Positions 46,579-54,632 of a stretch of 64,000 nucleotides of DNA are shown one piece after another (position 1 is the stretch's first letter; the number at the start of each line of letters is the position of its first letter). The stretch is from QHXN01 sp963785125. GTDB lineage: Bacteria; Acidobacteriota; Blastocatellia; Pyrinomonadales; Pyrinomonadaceae. The stretch covers positions 1 to 64,000 of the forward strand of contig CAWATU010000007.1 of NCBI GenBank assembly GCA_963785125.1, given 5' to 3'. The notes beneath the pieces were generated by a model. That model was not told where the DNA came from. It worked only from the letters and a program-made list of their open reading frames with translations, and made no database searches. A program made the position numbers and the translations under genes.

Positions 46579-46962
46579 CTACTTCTTGCCCGGCGCCTTC
46601 TTCTTGGCGACGGTGGCGCGGCGCGGCCCCTTGCGGGTGCGCGCGTTGGTGTGGGTGCGCTGGCCCCGCACGGGCAGCCCCCGCCGGTGGCGCAGGCCGC
46701 GGTAGCAGCCGATGTCCATCAGCCGCTTGATGTCCATCTGGACGCGCTTGCGGAGGTCGCCCTCGACCTCGCCCTGCGTCTCTATGACCTGGCGGATGCG
46801 CCCGAGCTGCGCCTCGTCGAGGTCGCGCACGCGGAGGTCGGCGCTCACCTGCGCCTCTTGCAGGATGGAGGTCGCGCGCGAGCGGCCGATGCCGTAGATG
46901 TACGTCAGTCCGATCTCGATACGCTTGTTTACGGGTAGGTCAACGCCAACTACACGAGCCAT
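46579..46962 (-). CDS. rpsM: 30S ribosomal protein S13
   Basis: 127 residues: MARVVGVDLPVNKRIEIGLT, the helix-two-turn-helix region, and the basic end RGLPVRGQRTHTNARTRKGPR. Normal length. Confidence 0.97.
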   Translation of the reverse strand: MARVVGVDLPVNKRIEIGLTYIYGIGRSRATSILQEAQVSADLRVRDLDEAQLGRIRQVIETQGEVEGDLRKRVQMDIKRLMDIGCYRGLRHRRGLPVRGQRTHTNARTRKGPRRATVAKKKAPGKK

Positions 46963-46982
46963 TTCAGTTCAATCTCCGAAAA

Positions 46983-47068
46983 ACAGTTTTCAGTTTTTAG
47001 TTTTCAGTTTTTAAGTTCTCACTTCTCGGCCGCCGGCTGAAAACTGAGAACTTAAAAACTGAAAACTC
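46983..47068. repeat. CAGTTTT-family heptamer hairpin, rpmJ-rpsM spacer
   Basis: CAGTTTT, CAGTTTT, TAGTTTT, CAGTTTT (46984-47011) plus TAAGTTCTCACTT, then the inverse arm (47037-47068) around GGCCGCCGG. It is followed by the rpmJ stop within 9 bases. Confidence 0.8.
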
Positions 47069-47074
47069 CCTATT

Positions 47075-47188
47075 TTACCCCTGGCGCTGCTTGTGCTTGG
47101 GGTTGGTGCAGATCACGCGCACCACGCCCTTGCGGTGGATGACCTTGCAGTTGTCGCACATCTTCTTGACCGAAGCCCTTACCTTCAT
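47075..47188 (-). CDS. rpmJ: 50S ribosomal protein L36 (zinc form)
   Basis: 37 residues (MKVRASVKKMCDNCKVIHRK to NPKHKQRQG). Zinc ligands are Cys11, Cys14, Cys27 and His32. It lies in the usual place between infA and rpsM. Only the zinc form is present here. Confidence 0.97.
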   Translation of the reverse strand: MKVRASVKKMCDNCKVIHRKGVVRVICTNPKHKQRQG

Positions 47189-47214
47189 CTCACTTAAACC
47201 CCTTCCGGCGCCCC

Positions 47215-47436
47215 TCACTTGTAGCGGTACGTGATGCGCCCTCGGTTCAGGTCGTACGGCGAAAGCTCGACCAGCACCCGGTCGCCCGGCAGAATGCGTA
47301 TGAAGTTCTTGCGCATCTTGCCCGAGACGTGCGCGAGTACCTGGTGCTTACTGTCCTCCAACTCGACGCGAAACATGGCGTTTGGCAAGGTCTCGACGAC
47401 TTTCGCCATCACCTCTATCGCTTCTTCTTTCGCCAT
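47215..47436 (-). CDS. infA: Translation initiation factor IF-1
   Basis: 73 residues, one OB-fold: MAKEEAIEVMAKVVETLPN, FRVELEDSKHQVLAHVSGKM and the end LSPYDLNRGRITYRYK. Normal length. A possible promoter lies 52-80 bases upstream. Confidence 0.97.
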   Translation of the reverse strand: MAKEEAIEVMAKVVETLPNAMFRVELEDSKHQVLAHVSGKMRKNFIRILPGDRVLVELSPYDLNRGRITYRYK

Positions 47437-47487
47437 AGCCCTGCGAGTGTCTCTAGTTCAAAACCTGCCTAGGCTGGCAAACTGCGA

Positions 47488-47516
47488 ATAATAACATAGT
47501 TACCGCCCGCCTCCAA
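47488..47516 (-). promoter_or_regulatory. Possible internal promoter before infA
   Basis: TTGGAG (47516-47511) and TATTAT (47493-47488) are 17 bases apart on the minus strand, in an AT-rich gap between map and infA. The -35 is weak. Confidence 0.35.
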
Positions 47517-47541
47517 ACGGCGCGGGCCCCGTCGGCCTCTT

Positions 47542-48333
47542 TCAAGCGCTTGCCGTCCCGACCTGCGGCTGGGGCGGCACGGCCGCGGCCAGTCGGGTGA
47601 GCACCTCCGGCCCCTCCTCCGTGACGGCGACCGTGTGTTCGACGTGCGCCGACGGGCGGCCGTCGAGCGTGACGACCGTCCAACCGTCCTTGAGCGTCTT
47701 GGTCTTGTGCGTGCCCATGTTGAGCATGGGCTCGATGGCGAAGACGTAGCCGGAACGTATTTTGATGCCCGTCCCCGGCTTTCCGTAGTTCGGAATCTGC
47801 GGGTCTTCGTGCATTTTTCTCCCGATGCCGTGGCCGACGTAGTCGCGCACGATGCCGTAGCCTTGCGCCTCGGCCAACTCCTGCACGGCCCAGCCAATGT
47901 CGCCCAGATATTTCCCCGGCCAGCACTGCTGGATGGCGCGCTCAAGGCACTCCTCGGCGACGCGGATGAGCTTGAGGCGGTCATCGTCCACTTTCCCGAC
48001 GGGGACGGTCGTCGCCGTGTCGCCGACGAAGCCGCCGAGCGTGACCCCGCAGTCGAGCGAGAAGATGTCGCCCTCTTTCAACTCGTAGGCCGAGGGGAAG
48101 CCGTGGACGACCTGCTCGTTGACCGACGCGCAGATCGAGAAGGGGAAGCCGTGGTAGCCCTTGAAGGTGGGGATGGCGCCGGCGTCGCGGATCATCTTCT
48201 CGGCCGCCATGTCGAGTTCGAGCGTGGACACGCCCGGCTGCACCATCCGCCGCACCGCCTCGCGCACTTCAGCCACGAGCCGGCCGGCGGCCCGCATCTT
48301 CTCAAGTTCCCTCTTGGACTTCCCGATAATCAT
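47542..48333 (-). CDS. map: Methionine aminopeptidase, type I
   Basis: 263 residues. The two-metal site ligands can be seen: Asp in FSLDCGVTLGGFVGDTA (two), His in YVGHGIGRKMHEDP, Glu in FAIEPMLNMG, and Glu in HVEHTVAVTEEGPEVLT. It removes the start methionine from nascent proteins. It lies between adk and infA in the classical spc order, with a short Pro-rich tail. Confidence 0.97.
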   Translation of the reverse strand: MIIGKSKRELEKMRAAGRLVAEVREAVRRMVQPGVSTLELDMAAEKMIRDAGAIPTFKGYHGFPFSICASVNEQVVHGFPSAYELKEGDIFSLDCGVTLGGFVGDTATTVPVGKVDDDRLKLIRVAEECLERAIQQCWPGKYLGDIGWAVQELAEAQGYGIVRDYVGHGIGRKMHEDPQIPNYGKPGTGIKIRSGYVFAIEPMLNMGTHKTKTLKDGWTVVTLDGRPSAHVEHTVAVTEEGPEVLTRLAAAVPPQPQVGTASA

Positions 48334-48340
48334 TCGATGA

Positions 48341-48411
48341 TGAATGTGAATAGTAAATGGTAAATGGATTAAGGCAGCTTTCCATTCACCATTTACTATT
48401 CACCATTTACT
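48341..48411. repeat. GTAAATG-family heptamer hairpin, adk-map spacer
   Basis: GTGAATA, GTAAATG, GTAAATG (48347-48367) with the inverse CCATTCA, CCATTTA, CTATTCA, CCATTTA (48382-48409). The right arm runs 16 bases into adk and encodes its last residues (V-N-G-E, stop TAG). Confidence 0.8.
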
Positions 48412-49049
48412 GCCTTTTCAACGTCCGCGTAGATGACCTCAACGTCGCGTGTGCCGTCAACGCGGACGAGGCGGCCGGTCTTCTCGTAGTAGTCGAGGAG
48501 CGGCCGCGTGTTGCGGTCGTAGTTGACGAGCCGCGTCTTGATCGTCTCGGCGTTGTCGTCGGCGCGATGGTTGAGTCGCACGTCGGGGTGCAGGTCGCAG
48601 ACCTCGTCCGACTTGGGCGGCTTGAAATAGACGTTGTAAATCTCGCCGCAGACGGGACAGTTACGCCGGCCCGTCACGCGTCGCTCCAGAATGTCAAAGG
48701 GCACGTCCACCATCACGGCGCCGAGCGTGTGCCCCTGCTCGGCCGCGAGGGCTTCGAGCATCTCGGCCTGCGCGGTCGTGCGGGGGAAGCCGTCGAGGAC
48801 GTAGCCCGAGCGGCAGTCCGGCTGCGCGGTGCGCTCGCGGACGACGCGTATCGTCAACTCGTCGGGGACGAGCGCGCCCGCGCTCAGGATGGGGCGCAGT
48901 TCTTCGGCGAGCGGCGTCTCGGTCTTGAGCAGCGCGCGGAACATGTCGCCCGTCGAAATCTGCGGCAGCCCCTTGCGCTCTTGCAGCAGGCGCGCCTGCG
49001 TCCCCTTCCCCGCGCCCGGCGCACCCATGAGGACGATGATTTTCGACAT
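48396..49049 (-). CDS. adk: Adenylate kinase
   Basis: 217 residues, long-LID type. The P-loop GAPGAGKGT is at 9-17, DGFPRTTAQAEML follows, and the LID carries a CPVC...C zinc-ribbon-like site (GRRNCPVCGEIYN, DEVCDLH). The final V-N-G-E and stop are encoded by the repeat array, so the natural C-terminus has been replaced or extended by repeat sequence. Confidence 0.97.
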   Translation of the reverse strand: MSKIIVLMGAPGAGKGTQARLLQERKGLPQISTGDMFRALLKTETPLAEELRPILSAGALVPDELTIRVVRERTAQPDCRSGYVLDGFPRTTAQAEMLEALAAEQGHTLGAVMVDVPFDILERRVTGRRNCPVCGEIYNVYFKPPKSDEVCDLHPDVRLNHRADDNAETIKTRLVNYDRNTRPLLDYYEKTGRLVRVDGTRDVEVIYADVEKAVNGE

Positions 49050-49055
49050 AGGGGA

Positions 49056-49119
49056 GATGTGAGATGTCAGATGCCGGATGCTAGTTTTAACTGACTTCTA
49101 GCATCCGGCATCTGACATT
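49056..49119. repeat. GATGTCA-family heptamer hairpin, secY-adk spacer
   Basis: GATGTGA, GATGTCA, GATGCCG, GATGCTA (49056-49083) pair with the inverse CTAGCATCCGGCATCTGACATTC (49098-49119) around TTTTAACTGACTT. It fills nearly the whole spacer and ends 5 bases before the secY stop. Confidence 0.8.
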
Positions 49120-49124
49120 CGCTC

Positions 49125-50540
49125 TTATCCTCTGCGCCCGCGCAGACGGCTGCCCGGGCCGAAGAAGCCTTCGTAGTTGCGCATGACGAGTTGCGACTCG
49201 ATCTGCGCGACGGTGTCCATGGCGACGCCGACCAGAATCAGGAGCGACGTGCCGCCGAAGTAGAACTGGTAGCCCATGCCGTGCGGAATCCAGCCCAGAC
49301 CGGGCGTGCCCGTCACGAACTCTTCGAGCCGTCCACCAAAGAACGGCAGCCGCCCGACGTTGAAGCCCGAGAGCATCAACTGCGGGATGAAGGCGACGAG
49401 CGCGAGGTAGATGGCGCCGACCGTCGTCAGCCTCGTCAAAATCGTGTTCAGGAACTCGGCCGTGTTCCTACCGGGGCGGATGCCCGGGATGAAACCGCCG
49501 TGCTTGCGCAGATTGTCCGACACCTCTTCCACGTTGAAGATGATCGTGATGTAGAAGAAGGTGAACAGGACGATGAGCGACAGGAAGATCAGCTCGTAGT
49601 AAGGGTCGCCGCCGTGGAAGCCCTGGAAGAAGCTGTGAACCTGGAAGCGCCAGTCCTGCACGTTCGGGTCGAACTGGAGGAACTGCAACACCGTCTGCGG
49701 GATGGCCAGCACCGACGAGGCGAAGATGACGGGGATGACGCCGCCCATGTTGAGCTTGATGGGCATGTGCGTCTGCTGCCCGCCGACGAGCTGACGGCCG
49801 ACGTGCCGCTTGGCGTAGGAGATAGGCACCTTGCGCCGTGCGGTCTCGACGAAGACCACGAAGGCGATGAGGCCGACCAGCACCGCGGCCATGACGAAGA
49901 CGGCGATGACGGAGAACGTGTCGCCGCTCCGCAGCCGCTCGATGACCTGCATCAAGCCGCGGGGCAGGCCGATGATGATGCCGGCGAAGATGAGCAAGCT
50001 TACGCCGTTCCCGATGCCGCGCTCGGTAATCTGCTCGCCGAGCCACATCACGAAGATGGTGCCCGTCGTGAGCGTAATCATCGTCGTGACGATGAAGCCC
50101 CAGCCCTCGGCGCCGACGGCGTTGGCCTGAAGCCAGCGCGAGACGATGAAGGTCTGGAACATGCAGAGGACGACCGTCAGATAGCGGTTGTACTGGTTGA
50201 GCTTCTGGCGCCCGGCCTCGCCTTCCTCCTGCAAGCGCTTGAGCTGCGGGAAGACGGTCGTCATCAACTGCGTGATGATGGTCGCGGTGATGTAGGGCGT
50301 GACGCCGAGGGCGAAGATCGAGATAGTCTGGAAGTTCCCGCCCGAGAAGAGGTCGAGCACGCCGAGGAGCGTTGAGCCCACCTCCTGCCAGACGCGGGCG
50401 AGCTGGTCGCGGTCGATGCCGGGCGCCGTGATGTGCGCGCCCAGGCGGTAGACGGCCAGCAGCCCGAGCGTAAACATGATGCGCTTACGCAGGTCGGGCA
50501 CGGTGAACATGTTGCGGACGGCGGCGAAGAACTTGTCCAT
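49125..50540 (-). CDS. secY: Protein translocase subunit SecY
   Basis: 471 residues with ten membrane helices. It opens with DLRKRIMFTLGLLAVYRLGAHI. The plug region is DLFSGGNFQTISIFALGVTPYI, and GIGNGVSLLIFAGII and GFIPGIRPGRNTAEFLN are in place. It is somewhat longer than E. coli SecY (443), partly by a loop near residue 320 (FHGGDPYYE). It lies in the usual place after rplO, but behind an unusually long spacer (238 bases). Confidence 0.97.
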   Translation of the reverse strand: MDKFFAAVRNMFTVPDLRKRIMFTLGLLAVYRLGAHITAPGIDRDQLARVWQEVGSTLLGVLDLFSGGNFQTISIFALGVTPYITATIITQLMTTVFPQLKRLQEEGEAGRQKLNQYNRYLTVVLCMFQTFIVSRWLQANAVGAEGWGFIVTTMITLTTGTIFVMWLGEQITERGIGNGVSLLIFAGIIIGLPRGLMQVIERLRSGDTFSVIAVFVMAAVLVGLIAFVVFVETARRKVPISYAKRHVGRQLVGGQQTHMPIKLNMGGVIPVIFASSVLAIPQTVLQFLQFDPNVQDWRFQVHSFFQGFHGGDPYYELIFLSLIVLFTFFYITIIFNVEEVSDNLRKHGGFIPGIRPGRNTAEFLNTILTRLTTVGAIYLALVAFIPQLMLSGFNVGRLPFFGGRLEEFVTGTPGLGWIPHGMGYQFYFGGTSLLILVGVAMDTVAQIESQLVMRNYEGFFGPGSRLRGRRG

Positions 50541-50550
50541 GGCTTTGTAG

Positions 50551-50667
50551 TTTTCAGCTTTCAGCGGTCAGCTTTCAGCTTTTCCCCTCTCGGCGAAATG
50601 TCTCCAGTTTAGACGTTCGGGCTTCGCGATGATAGCAAAGCTGACGCCGAATGCTGAATGCTGACGG
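50551..50667. repeat. TTTCAGC-family heptamer arrays, upstream of secY
   Basis: TTTTCAG, CTTTCAG, CGGTCAG, CTTTCAG (50551-50578) and the inverse GCTGACG, CCGAATG, CTGAATG, CTGACGG (50639-50667) lie 50 bases apart. On the mRNA the array ends 10 bases before the secY ATG, leaving no good Shine-Dalgarno. Confidence 0.7.
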
Positions 50668-50683
50668 CCTCTCTAGCAAAACA

Positions 50684-50736
50684 ACGCTGAAGACGCTTGG
50701 GGAGGGTTCGGTGACCCTCTGCGGCGTCCTCAGCGT
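50684..50736 (-). terminator. Two-level hairpin in the rplO-secY spacer (attenuator-like)
   Basis: Outer stem 50684-50696 with 50724-50736 (two mismatches) encloses an inner stem GAGGGT/ACCCTC. TGTTTTG follows on the minus strand. It lies about 40 bases after the rplO stop and could reduce transcription into secY-adk-map. Confidence 0.5.
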
Positions 50737-50778
50737 CTGCTGTCCGTCGGCCTGCGTCAGGCGGCTCGCGGGGCCGAC

Positions 50779-51270
50779 CTACTCGGAGACGGGCACGAGG
50801 GCGTCGGGCTTCTGGTGCGGCGTGATGACGTTGACGCTGCCGCCCGCGGCCTCGATCTTCTGGCGCGCGCCCTTCGTGAAGCGGTGCGCCGAGACGGTGA
50901 GCGCCTTCGTCAGTTCGCCGGTGCCGAGCACGACGATGTCGCGCTTGCCCTTGGCGATGACGCCGCGGCTGTGCATCGTCTCGGGCGTGATCTCGTCGCC
51001 GGCCGCGAACGACTGTTCGAGCGTGGCGAGCGTGACCTCGATCCACTGCTTCTTGAAGATGTTCGTAAAGCCGCGCTTCGGGAGCCGGCGCTGCAAGGGC
51101 ATCTGGCCGCCCTCGAAGCCGATCTTCATCGAGTAGCCCGAGCGCGACTTCTGACCCTTGTTACCGCGCCCGGCCGTCTTGCCGAGCCCCGAGCCCGGGC
51201 CGCGCCCGACACGCTTCTTCTTGTGCGTCGAGCCCGCGGCGGGCTTCAAATTGTTCAGACCGATAGCCAT
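50779..51270 (-). CDS. rplO: 50S ribosomal protein L15
   Basis: 163 residues from ATG 51270, with GAGGT just upstream at the end of a repeat hairpin. MAIGLNNLKPAAGSTHKKKR, the Gly-rich VGRGPGSGLGKTAGRGNKGQ and the C-terminal GGSVNVI segment are typical. Confidence 0.97.
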   Translation of the reverse strand: MAIGLNNLKPAAGSTHKKKRVGRGPGSGLGKTAGRGNKGQKSRSGYSMKIGFEGGQMPLQRRLPKRGFTNIFKKQWIEVTLATLEQSFAAGDEITPETMHSRGVIAKGKRDIVVLGTGELTKALTVSAHRFTKGARQKIEAAGGSVNVITPHQKPDALVPVSE

Positions 51271-51282
51271 TATCAAACCTCA

Positions 51283-51354
51283 GTAAATAGTCAATGGTAA
51301 ATGGTGAATGGTTAAGAGCAGTTACTATCTACCATTCACCGTTTACTATTTACC
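51283..51354. repeat. GTAAATG-family heptamer hairpin, rpmD-rplO spacer
   Basis: GTAAATA, GTCAATG, GTAAATG, GTGAATG (51283-51310) and the inverse CTATCTA, CCATTCA, CCGTTTA, CTATTTA (51325-51352). The rpmD stop overlaps the right arm, and the left arm leads straight into the GAGGT of rplO. Confidence 0.8.
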
Positions 51355-51560
51355 TATTCGATTATCCGCAGGAGATGCGGGACCTTCTGGACGACCCCGC
51401 GCATCGAGCCGGTGTCGGGGCGCTCAAGAATCTGGTTGAGCTTCGTGAACCCGACGCTGCGCACGACCTCTTTCTGCGTCTTCGGGAAGCCGATGGCGCT
51501 CCGGTAGTACTGGATGCGAATCTTCCCGCCGCCTTCCTGCTGCTTGTTCTCTTCCGCCAT
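51354..51560 (-). CDS. rpmD: 50S ribosomal protein L30
   Basis: 68 residues from ATG 51560. The short acidic start MAEENKQQEGGG is followed by KIRIQYYRSAIGFPKTQKEV and the KLNQILERPDTGSMRGVVQK core. GAGGT is 8 bases upstream, next to a repeat. Confidence 0.95.
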   Translation of the reverse strand: MAEENKQQEGGGKIRIQYYRSAIGFPKTQKEVVRSVGFTKLNQILERPDTGSMRGVVQKVPHLLRIIE

Positions 51561-51572
51561 TTCAAAACCTCG

Positions 51573-51644
51573 GTAAATGGTCAATGGTCAATAGTGAATG
51601 GTTGAAAGCGGTTTCTATTCACCATTCACCATTTACTATTTACC
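51573..51644. repeat. GTAAATG-family heptamer hairpin, rpsE-rpmD spacer
   Basis: GTAAATG, GTCAATG, GTCAATA, GTGAATG (51573-51600) with the inverse CTATTCA, CCATTCA, CCATTTA, CTATTTA (51615-51642), loop GTTGAAAGCGGTTT. It touches the rpsE stop. Confidence 0.8.
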
Positions 51645-51647
51645 CTT

Positions 51648-52154
51648 TTACAGTTCTTCGACCTGCTTGCCGCGTAGGCGCGCCACCTCGAACGGGTCCT
51701 TCATGTTGAGCAGCCCGTCGAAGGTCGCGCGCACGACGTTGTGCGGGTTACCGGAGCCGAGCACCTTCGTCCGCACGTCGTGGACGCCCGCAGCCTGCAT
51801 GACCGCGCGGACGGCGCCGCCTGCGATGACGCCCGTGCCCTCCGAGGCCGGCTTCATCAGGACGCGGCCGGCGCCGAACTCGCCGACGATGGGGTGCGGC
51901 AGCGTGTTCTTGATGAGCGGCACGCGGATCAGGTTCTTCTTGGCCGCCTCGATGGCCTTCTTGATGGCGACGGGCACTTCGCGCGCCTTCCCTGTTCCGA
52001 AGCCGACGTGGCCCTGCCCGTCGCCGACGACGACGAGCGCGGCGAACGAGAGGTTCTTGCCGCCCTTGACGACCTTCGTCACGCGGTTGATCTGAATGAC
52101 CTGGTCGGTCAAGTCAAGCCCCTGCGATTGTATTCTCTGTCTCGGTTGTCGCAT
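51648..52154 (-). CDS. rpsE: 30S ribosomal protein S5
   Basis: 168 residues. The N-terminal double-stranded RNA-binding fold (INRVTKVVKGGKNLSFAALV, GFGTGKAREVPVAIKKA) and the C-terminal domain ending in RGKQVEEL are complete. Usual position and length. Confidence 0.97.
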   Translation of the reverse strand: MRQPRQRIQSQGLDLTDQVIQINRVTKVVKGGKNLSFAALVVVGDGQGHVGFGTGKAREVPVAIKKAIEAAKKNLIRVPLIKNTLPHPIVGEFGAGRVLMKPASEGTGVIAGGAVRAVMQAAGVHDVRTKVLGSGNPHNVVRATFDGLLNMKDPFEVARLRGKQVEEL

Positions 52155-52177
52155 TGCTCACCTTTCGGAAACTGCCC

Positions 52178-52594
52178 TTAGGCCGCGGCCTCGGAGCCTT
52201 CTTCAGCCTCGCCGCCCTCTTCCTCACTCCGCTCGTTCTTGTTGAGGCCCGCCTCGCGCGCCGCGTCCGTCAGCGCCTTGATGCGCCCGTGGAAACGGAA
52301 GCCGCCGCGGTCGAAGACGACCTGCTCGACGCCCGCGGCAATCGCGCGCTCGGCAATCGCCCGGCCGACGCGCTGCGCCGCCTCGATGTTGCCGCCCGAC
52401 GCGCCGCGCAAGTCCTTCTCGACCGTCGAGGCCGAGGCGATAGTGACGGCGCGCTCGTCGTCGATGACCTGCGCGTAGATGTGGTTGAGGCTGCGGAAGA
52501 TCGCCAGGCGCGGGCGCTCGGCGTTGCCGCGCACGCGGCGGCGGATGCGCGTGTGCACCGCCCTCCTGACCGCTGCTTTGTCTTTCTTTGCCAT
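52178..52594 (-). CDS. rplR: 50S ribosomal protein L18 with acidic tail
   Basis: 138 residues. The core (HTRIRRRVRGNAERPRLAIF, FDRGGFRFHGRIKALTDAAR) ends about residue 117. An acidic tail follows (SEEEGGEAEEGSEAAA), which E. coli L18 lacks. It binds 5S rRNA. Confidence 0.96.
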   Translation of the reverse strand: MAKKDKAAVRRAVHTRIRRRVRGNAERPRLAIFRSLNHIYAQVIDDERAVTIASASTVEKDLRGASGGNIEAAQRVGRAIAERAIAAGVEQVVFDRGGFRFHGRIKALTDAAREAGLNKNERSEEEGGEAEEGSEAAA

Positions 52595-52690
52595 TTCCTT
52601 TTCGCTCCTTTAGCCGCCGCGTATGCCGATGCAGCCTGTCCGCAAGGGGTGATTCTCTCGTAAGGAGAACCGCGGGGCTAAACCTGAAAA

Positions 52691-53257
52691 CTACTTGCCG
52701 GTCTTTCCGGGCTTGAGCTTGAGCTGCACGTCGGCGTAGCGCACGCCTTTACCCTTGTAGGGGTCGGGCCTGCGCAGGCCGTGCATCTCGGCGGCGACCT
52801 GCCCGAGCTTCTGCTTGTCGATGCCCGAAAGCGTCAGCGTCAACTGGTACTGCTGGATGGACGCTTTGGCCGCGACGCGCTCGCCCTTCACCTCGATGCC
52901 CTCGGGCAGAGGGAACTCGATGGGGTGCGAGTAGCCCAGGGAGAAGACGATCTTGCGCCCCTGCACGTCGGCCTTGTAGCCGACGCCGACCACGTCCATC
53001 TGCTTCGTGAAGCCCTCGGTCACGCCGACGACGGCGTTGTTGGCGAGCGCGCGGGCCAATCCGTGGTTGGCGCGGAAGTCGTCCGACGCGCGCTCGGCCT
53101 GCAACTGCCCGTCTTCGAGCTTGAACGAGACGCCCTCGGGGATCGGCGTCCGCAGCGTCCCCTTCGGCCCCTTCACCTCAAGCTCGCGCGCGCCTTCGTT
53201 GATCGTCACCGTGACAGCCTTCGGGACCGCGATAACTTTCTTACCAATGCGAGACAT
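52691..53257 (-). CDS. rplF: 50S ribosomal protein L6
   Basis: 188 residues, two L6 repeats: MSRIGKKVIAVPKAVTVTIN to the C-terminal motif RPDPYKGKGVRYADV. GAGGT is at the end of the upstream repeat. Confidence 0.97.
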   Translation of the reverse strand: MSRIGKKVIAVPKAVTVTINEGARELEVKGPKGTLRTPIPEGVSFKLEDGQLQAERASDDFRANHGLARALANNAVVGVTEGFTKQMDVVGVGYKADVQGRKIVFSLGYSHPIEFPLPEGIEVKGERVAAKASIQQYQLTLTLSGIDKQKLGQVAAEMHGLRRPDPYKGKGVRYADVQLKLKPGKTGK

Positions 53258-53266
53258 AACTACCTC

Positions 53267-53317
53267 GTGATAAGTGATGCGTGAGCAGAGTTTTCAACTG
53301 CCCACCGCTTACTTAAT
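53267..53317. repeat. GTGATAA-family heptamer array, rpsH-rplF spacer
   Basis: GTGATAA, GTGATGC, GTGAGCA (53267-53287) and a poorly conserved inverse (CTGCCCACCGCTTACTTA, 53298-53315) that overlaps the rpsH stop. It is shorter and more decayed than its relatives. Confidence 0.6.
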
Positions 53318-53705
53318 AAATTGCGGCCAGGACCTCTCCGCCGATGTTCTCGCGGCGGGCGCGCTTGCCCGACATGAGGCCGCGCGAGGTCGAGACGATG
53401 TTGACGCCGTAGCCGCCCAAGACCTTCGGGATTTCGGTCGCGCCCATGTAGACGCGCCGGCCGGGCGTCGAGACGCGCGAGAGGTGCGTGATCGACGAGG
53501 TGCCGCGCGCGTCGTAGCGCAGGAAGATGCGGATGGTGCGCTTGACGCCCTCGCCCTTCACGACGAAATTGTTGATGTAGCCCTCTTCCTTCAGGATGCG
53601 GGCGATCTCCAGCTTCAGCTTCGACGCCGGGATGTCAACGCGCGAGTGCTTCGCGGCAATCGCGTTGCGCATCCTCGTCAACATGTCGGCAATAGGATCA
53701 GTCAT
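53313..53705 (-). CDS. rpsH: 30S ribosomal protein S8
   Basis: 130 residues: MTDPIADMLTRMRNAIAAKH and the C-terminal GLMSGKRARRENIGGEVLAA (STS-like region altered to STSRGLMSG) as in the family. Usual length. Its stop overlaps a repeat arm. Confidence 0.97.
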   Translation of the reverse strand: MTDPIADMLTRMRNAIAAKHSRVDIPASKLKLEIARILKEEGYINNFVVKGEGVKRTIRIFLRYDARGTSSITHLSRVSTPGRRVYMGATEIPKVLGGYGVNIVSTSRGLMSGKRARRENIGGEVLAAIY

Positions 53706-53792
53706 TACTCTTTGAACTCCACTTCAACTCGGCAGGTTTCGGACGCGCGCCCCACGCGCTCGGCCGACTACTGTCGATGAACCTCTTTGAGA

Positions 53793-53978
53793 CTACCAGC
53801 TCGACTTGACGACGCCGGGGATTTGCCCCTGGAGCGCCAGCTCGCGGAAGCAGATGCGGCACAGCTTGAACTTGCGCAGGTAGGCGCGGGGACGGCCGCA
53901 GCGCTCGCAACGCGTGTAGGCGCGCGACGAAAATTTCGGCGTCCGCTTCGCCTTCGCGATCATGGATTTCTTCGCCAT
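53793..53978 (-). CDS. rpsN: 30S ribosomal protein S14, type Z
   Basis: 61 residues, short zinc form, with Cys24, 27, 40 and 43 (CERCGRPRAYLRKFKLCRIC) and the end GQIPGVVKSSW. Confidence 0.97.
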   Translation of the reverse strand: MAKKSMIAKAKRTPKFSSRAYTRCERCGRPRAYLRKFKLCRICFRELALQGQIPGVVKSSW

Positions 53979-54011
53979 CTGTTTTTCTTCTCTCTCCGGT
54001 TTAAAGCAGCC

Positions 54012-54554
54012 CTACTGGCGGAACGGCATACCGAGCGCCTTGAGGAGCGCACGCGCCTGCTCGTCGTCGCGCGCGGTGGTGACGATAGAGATGTTCATCC
54101 CGCGCGTCTTGTCCACCTTGTTGAAATCGATCTCGGGGAAGATGAGCTGGTCGCGGATGCCGAGCGTGTAGTTGCCACGCCCGTCGAACGCCTTCGGCGA
54201 GACGCCGCGGAAATCGCGCACGCGCGGCAGAGCCACCGAGACCAGACGGTCAAGGAACTCGTACATCCGGTCGCCGCGCAGCGTGACCATCGTGCCGATG
54301 GGCATGCCCTGACGCAGCTTGAACGACGCAATCGACTTCTTGGCGCGCGTCGTGACGGGCTTCTGCCCCGTGATGGCGCGAATCTCGTCCGCGCCCGTGT
54401 CCACGATCTTGGCGTTGGCGATGGCCTCGCCGAGCCCCATGTTGATAACGATCTTCTCCAGCCGCGGTATGGCCATCGGGTTCTCGATGCCGAACTCCTT
54501 GGCGATGGCCGGAGAGATCTCCTTCTGGTAACGCTCTTTCAGTCTGGCTGCCAT
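54012..54554 (-). CDS. rplE: 50S ribosomal protein L5
   Basis: 180 residues; contacts 5S rRNA and P-site tRNA. GIENPMAIPRLEKIVINMGL, TRAKKSIASFKLRQGMPIGT and the end of RGMNISIVTTARDDEQARAL are typical. Confidence 0.97.
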   Translation of the reverse strand: MAARLKERYQKEISPAIAKEFGIENPMAIPRLEKIVINMGLGEAIANAKIVDTGADEIRAITGQKPVTTRAKKSIASFKLRQGMPIGTMVTLRGDRMYEFLDRLVSVALPRVRDFRGVSPKAFDGRGNYTLGIRDQLIFPEIDFNKVDKTRGMNISIVTTARDDEQARALLKALGMPFRQ

Positions 54555-54632
54555 TGTCTTAAAAACCTCCCCGCATCTCGTGTCCCGGGTCTCGCCTGTC
54601 CGGCGCTTCCGGGGGTGCGGCCTTGCCTTATC

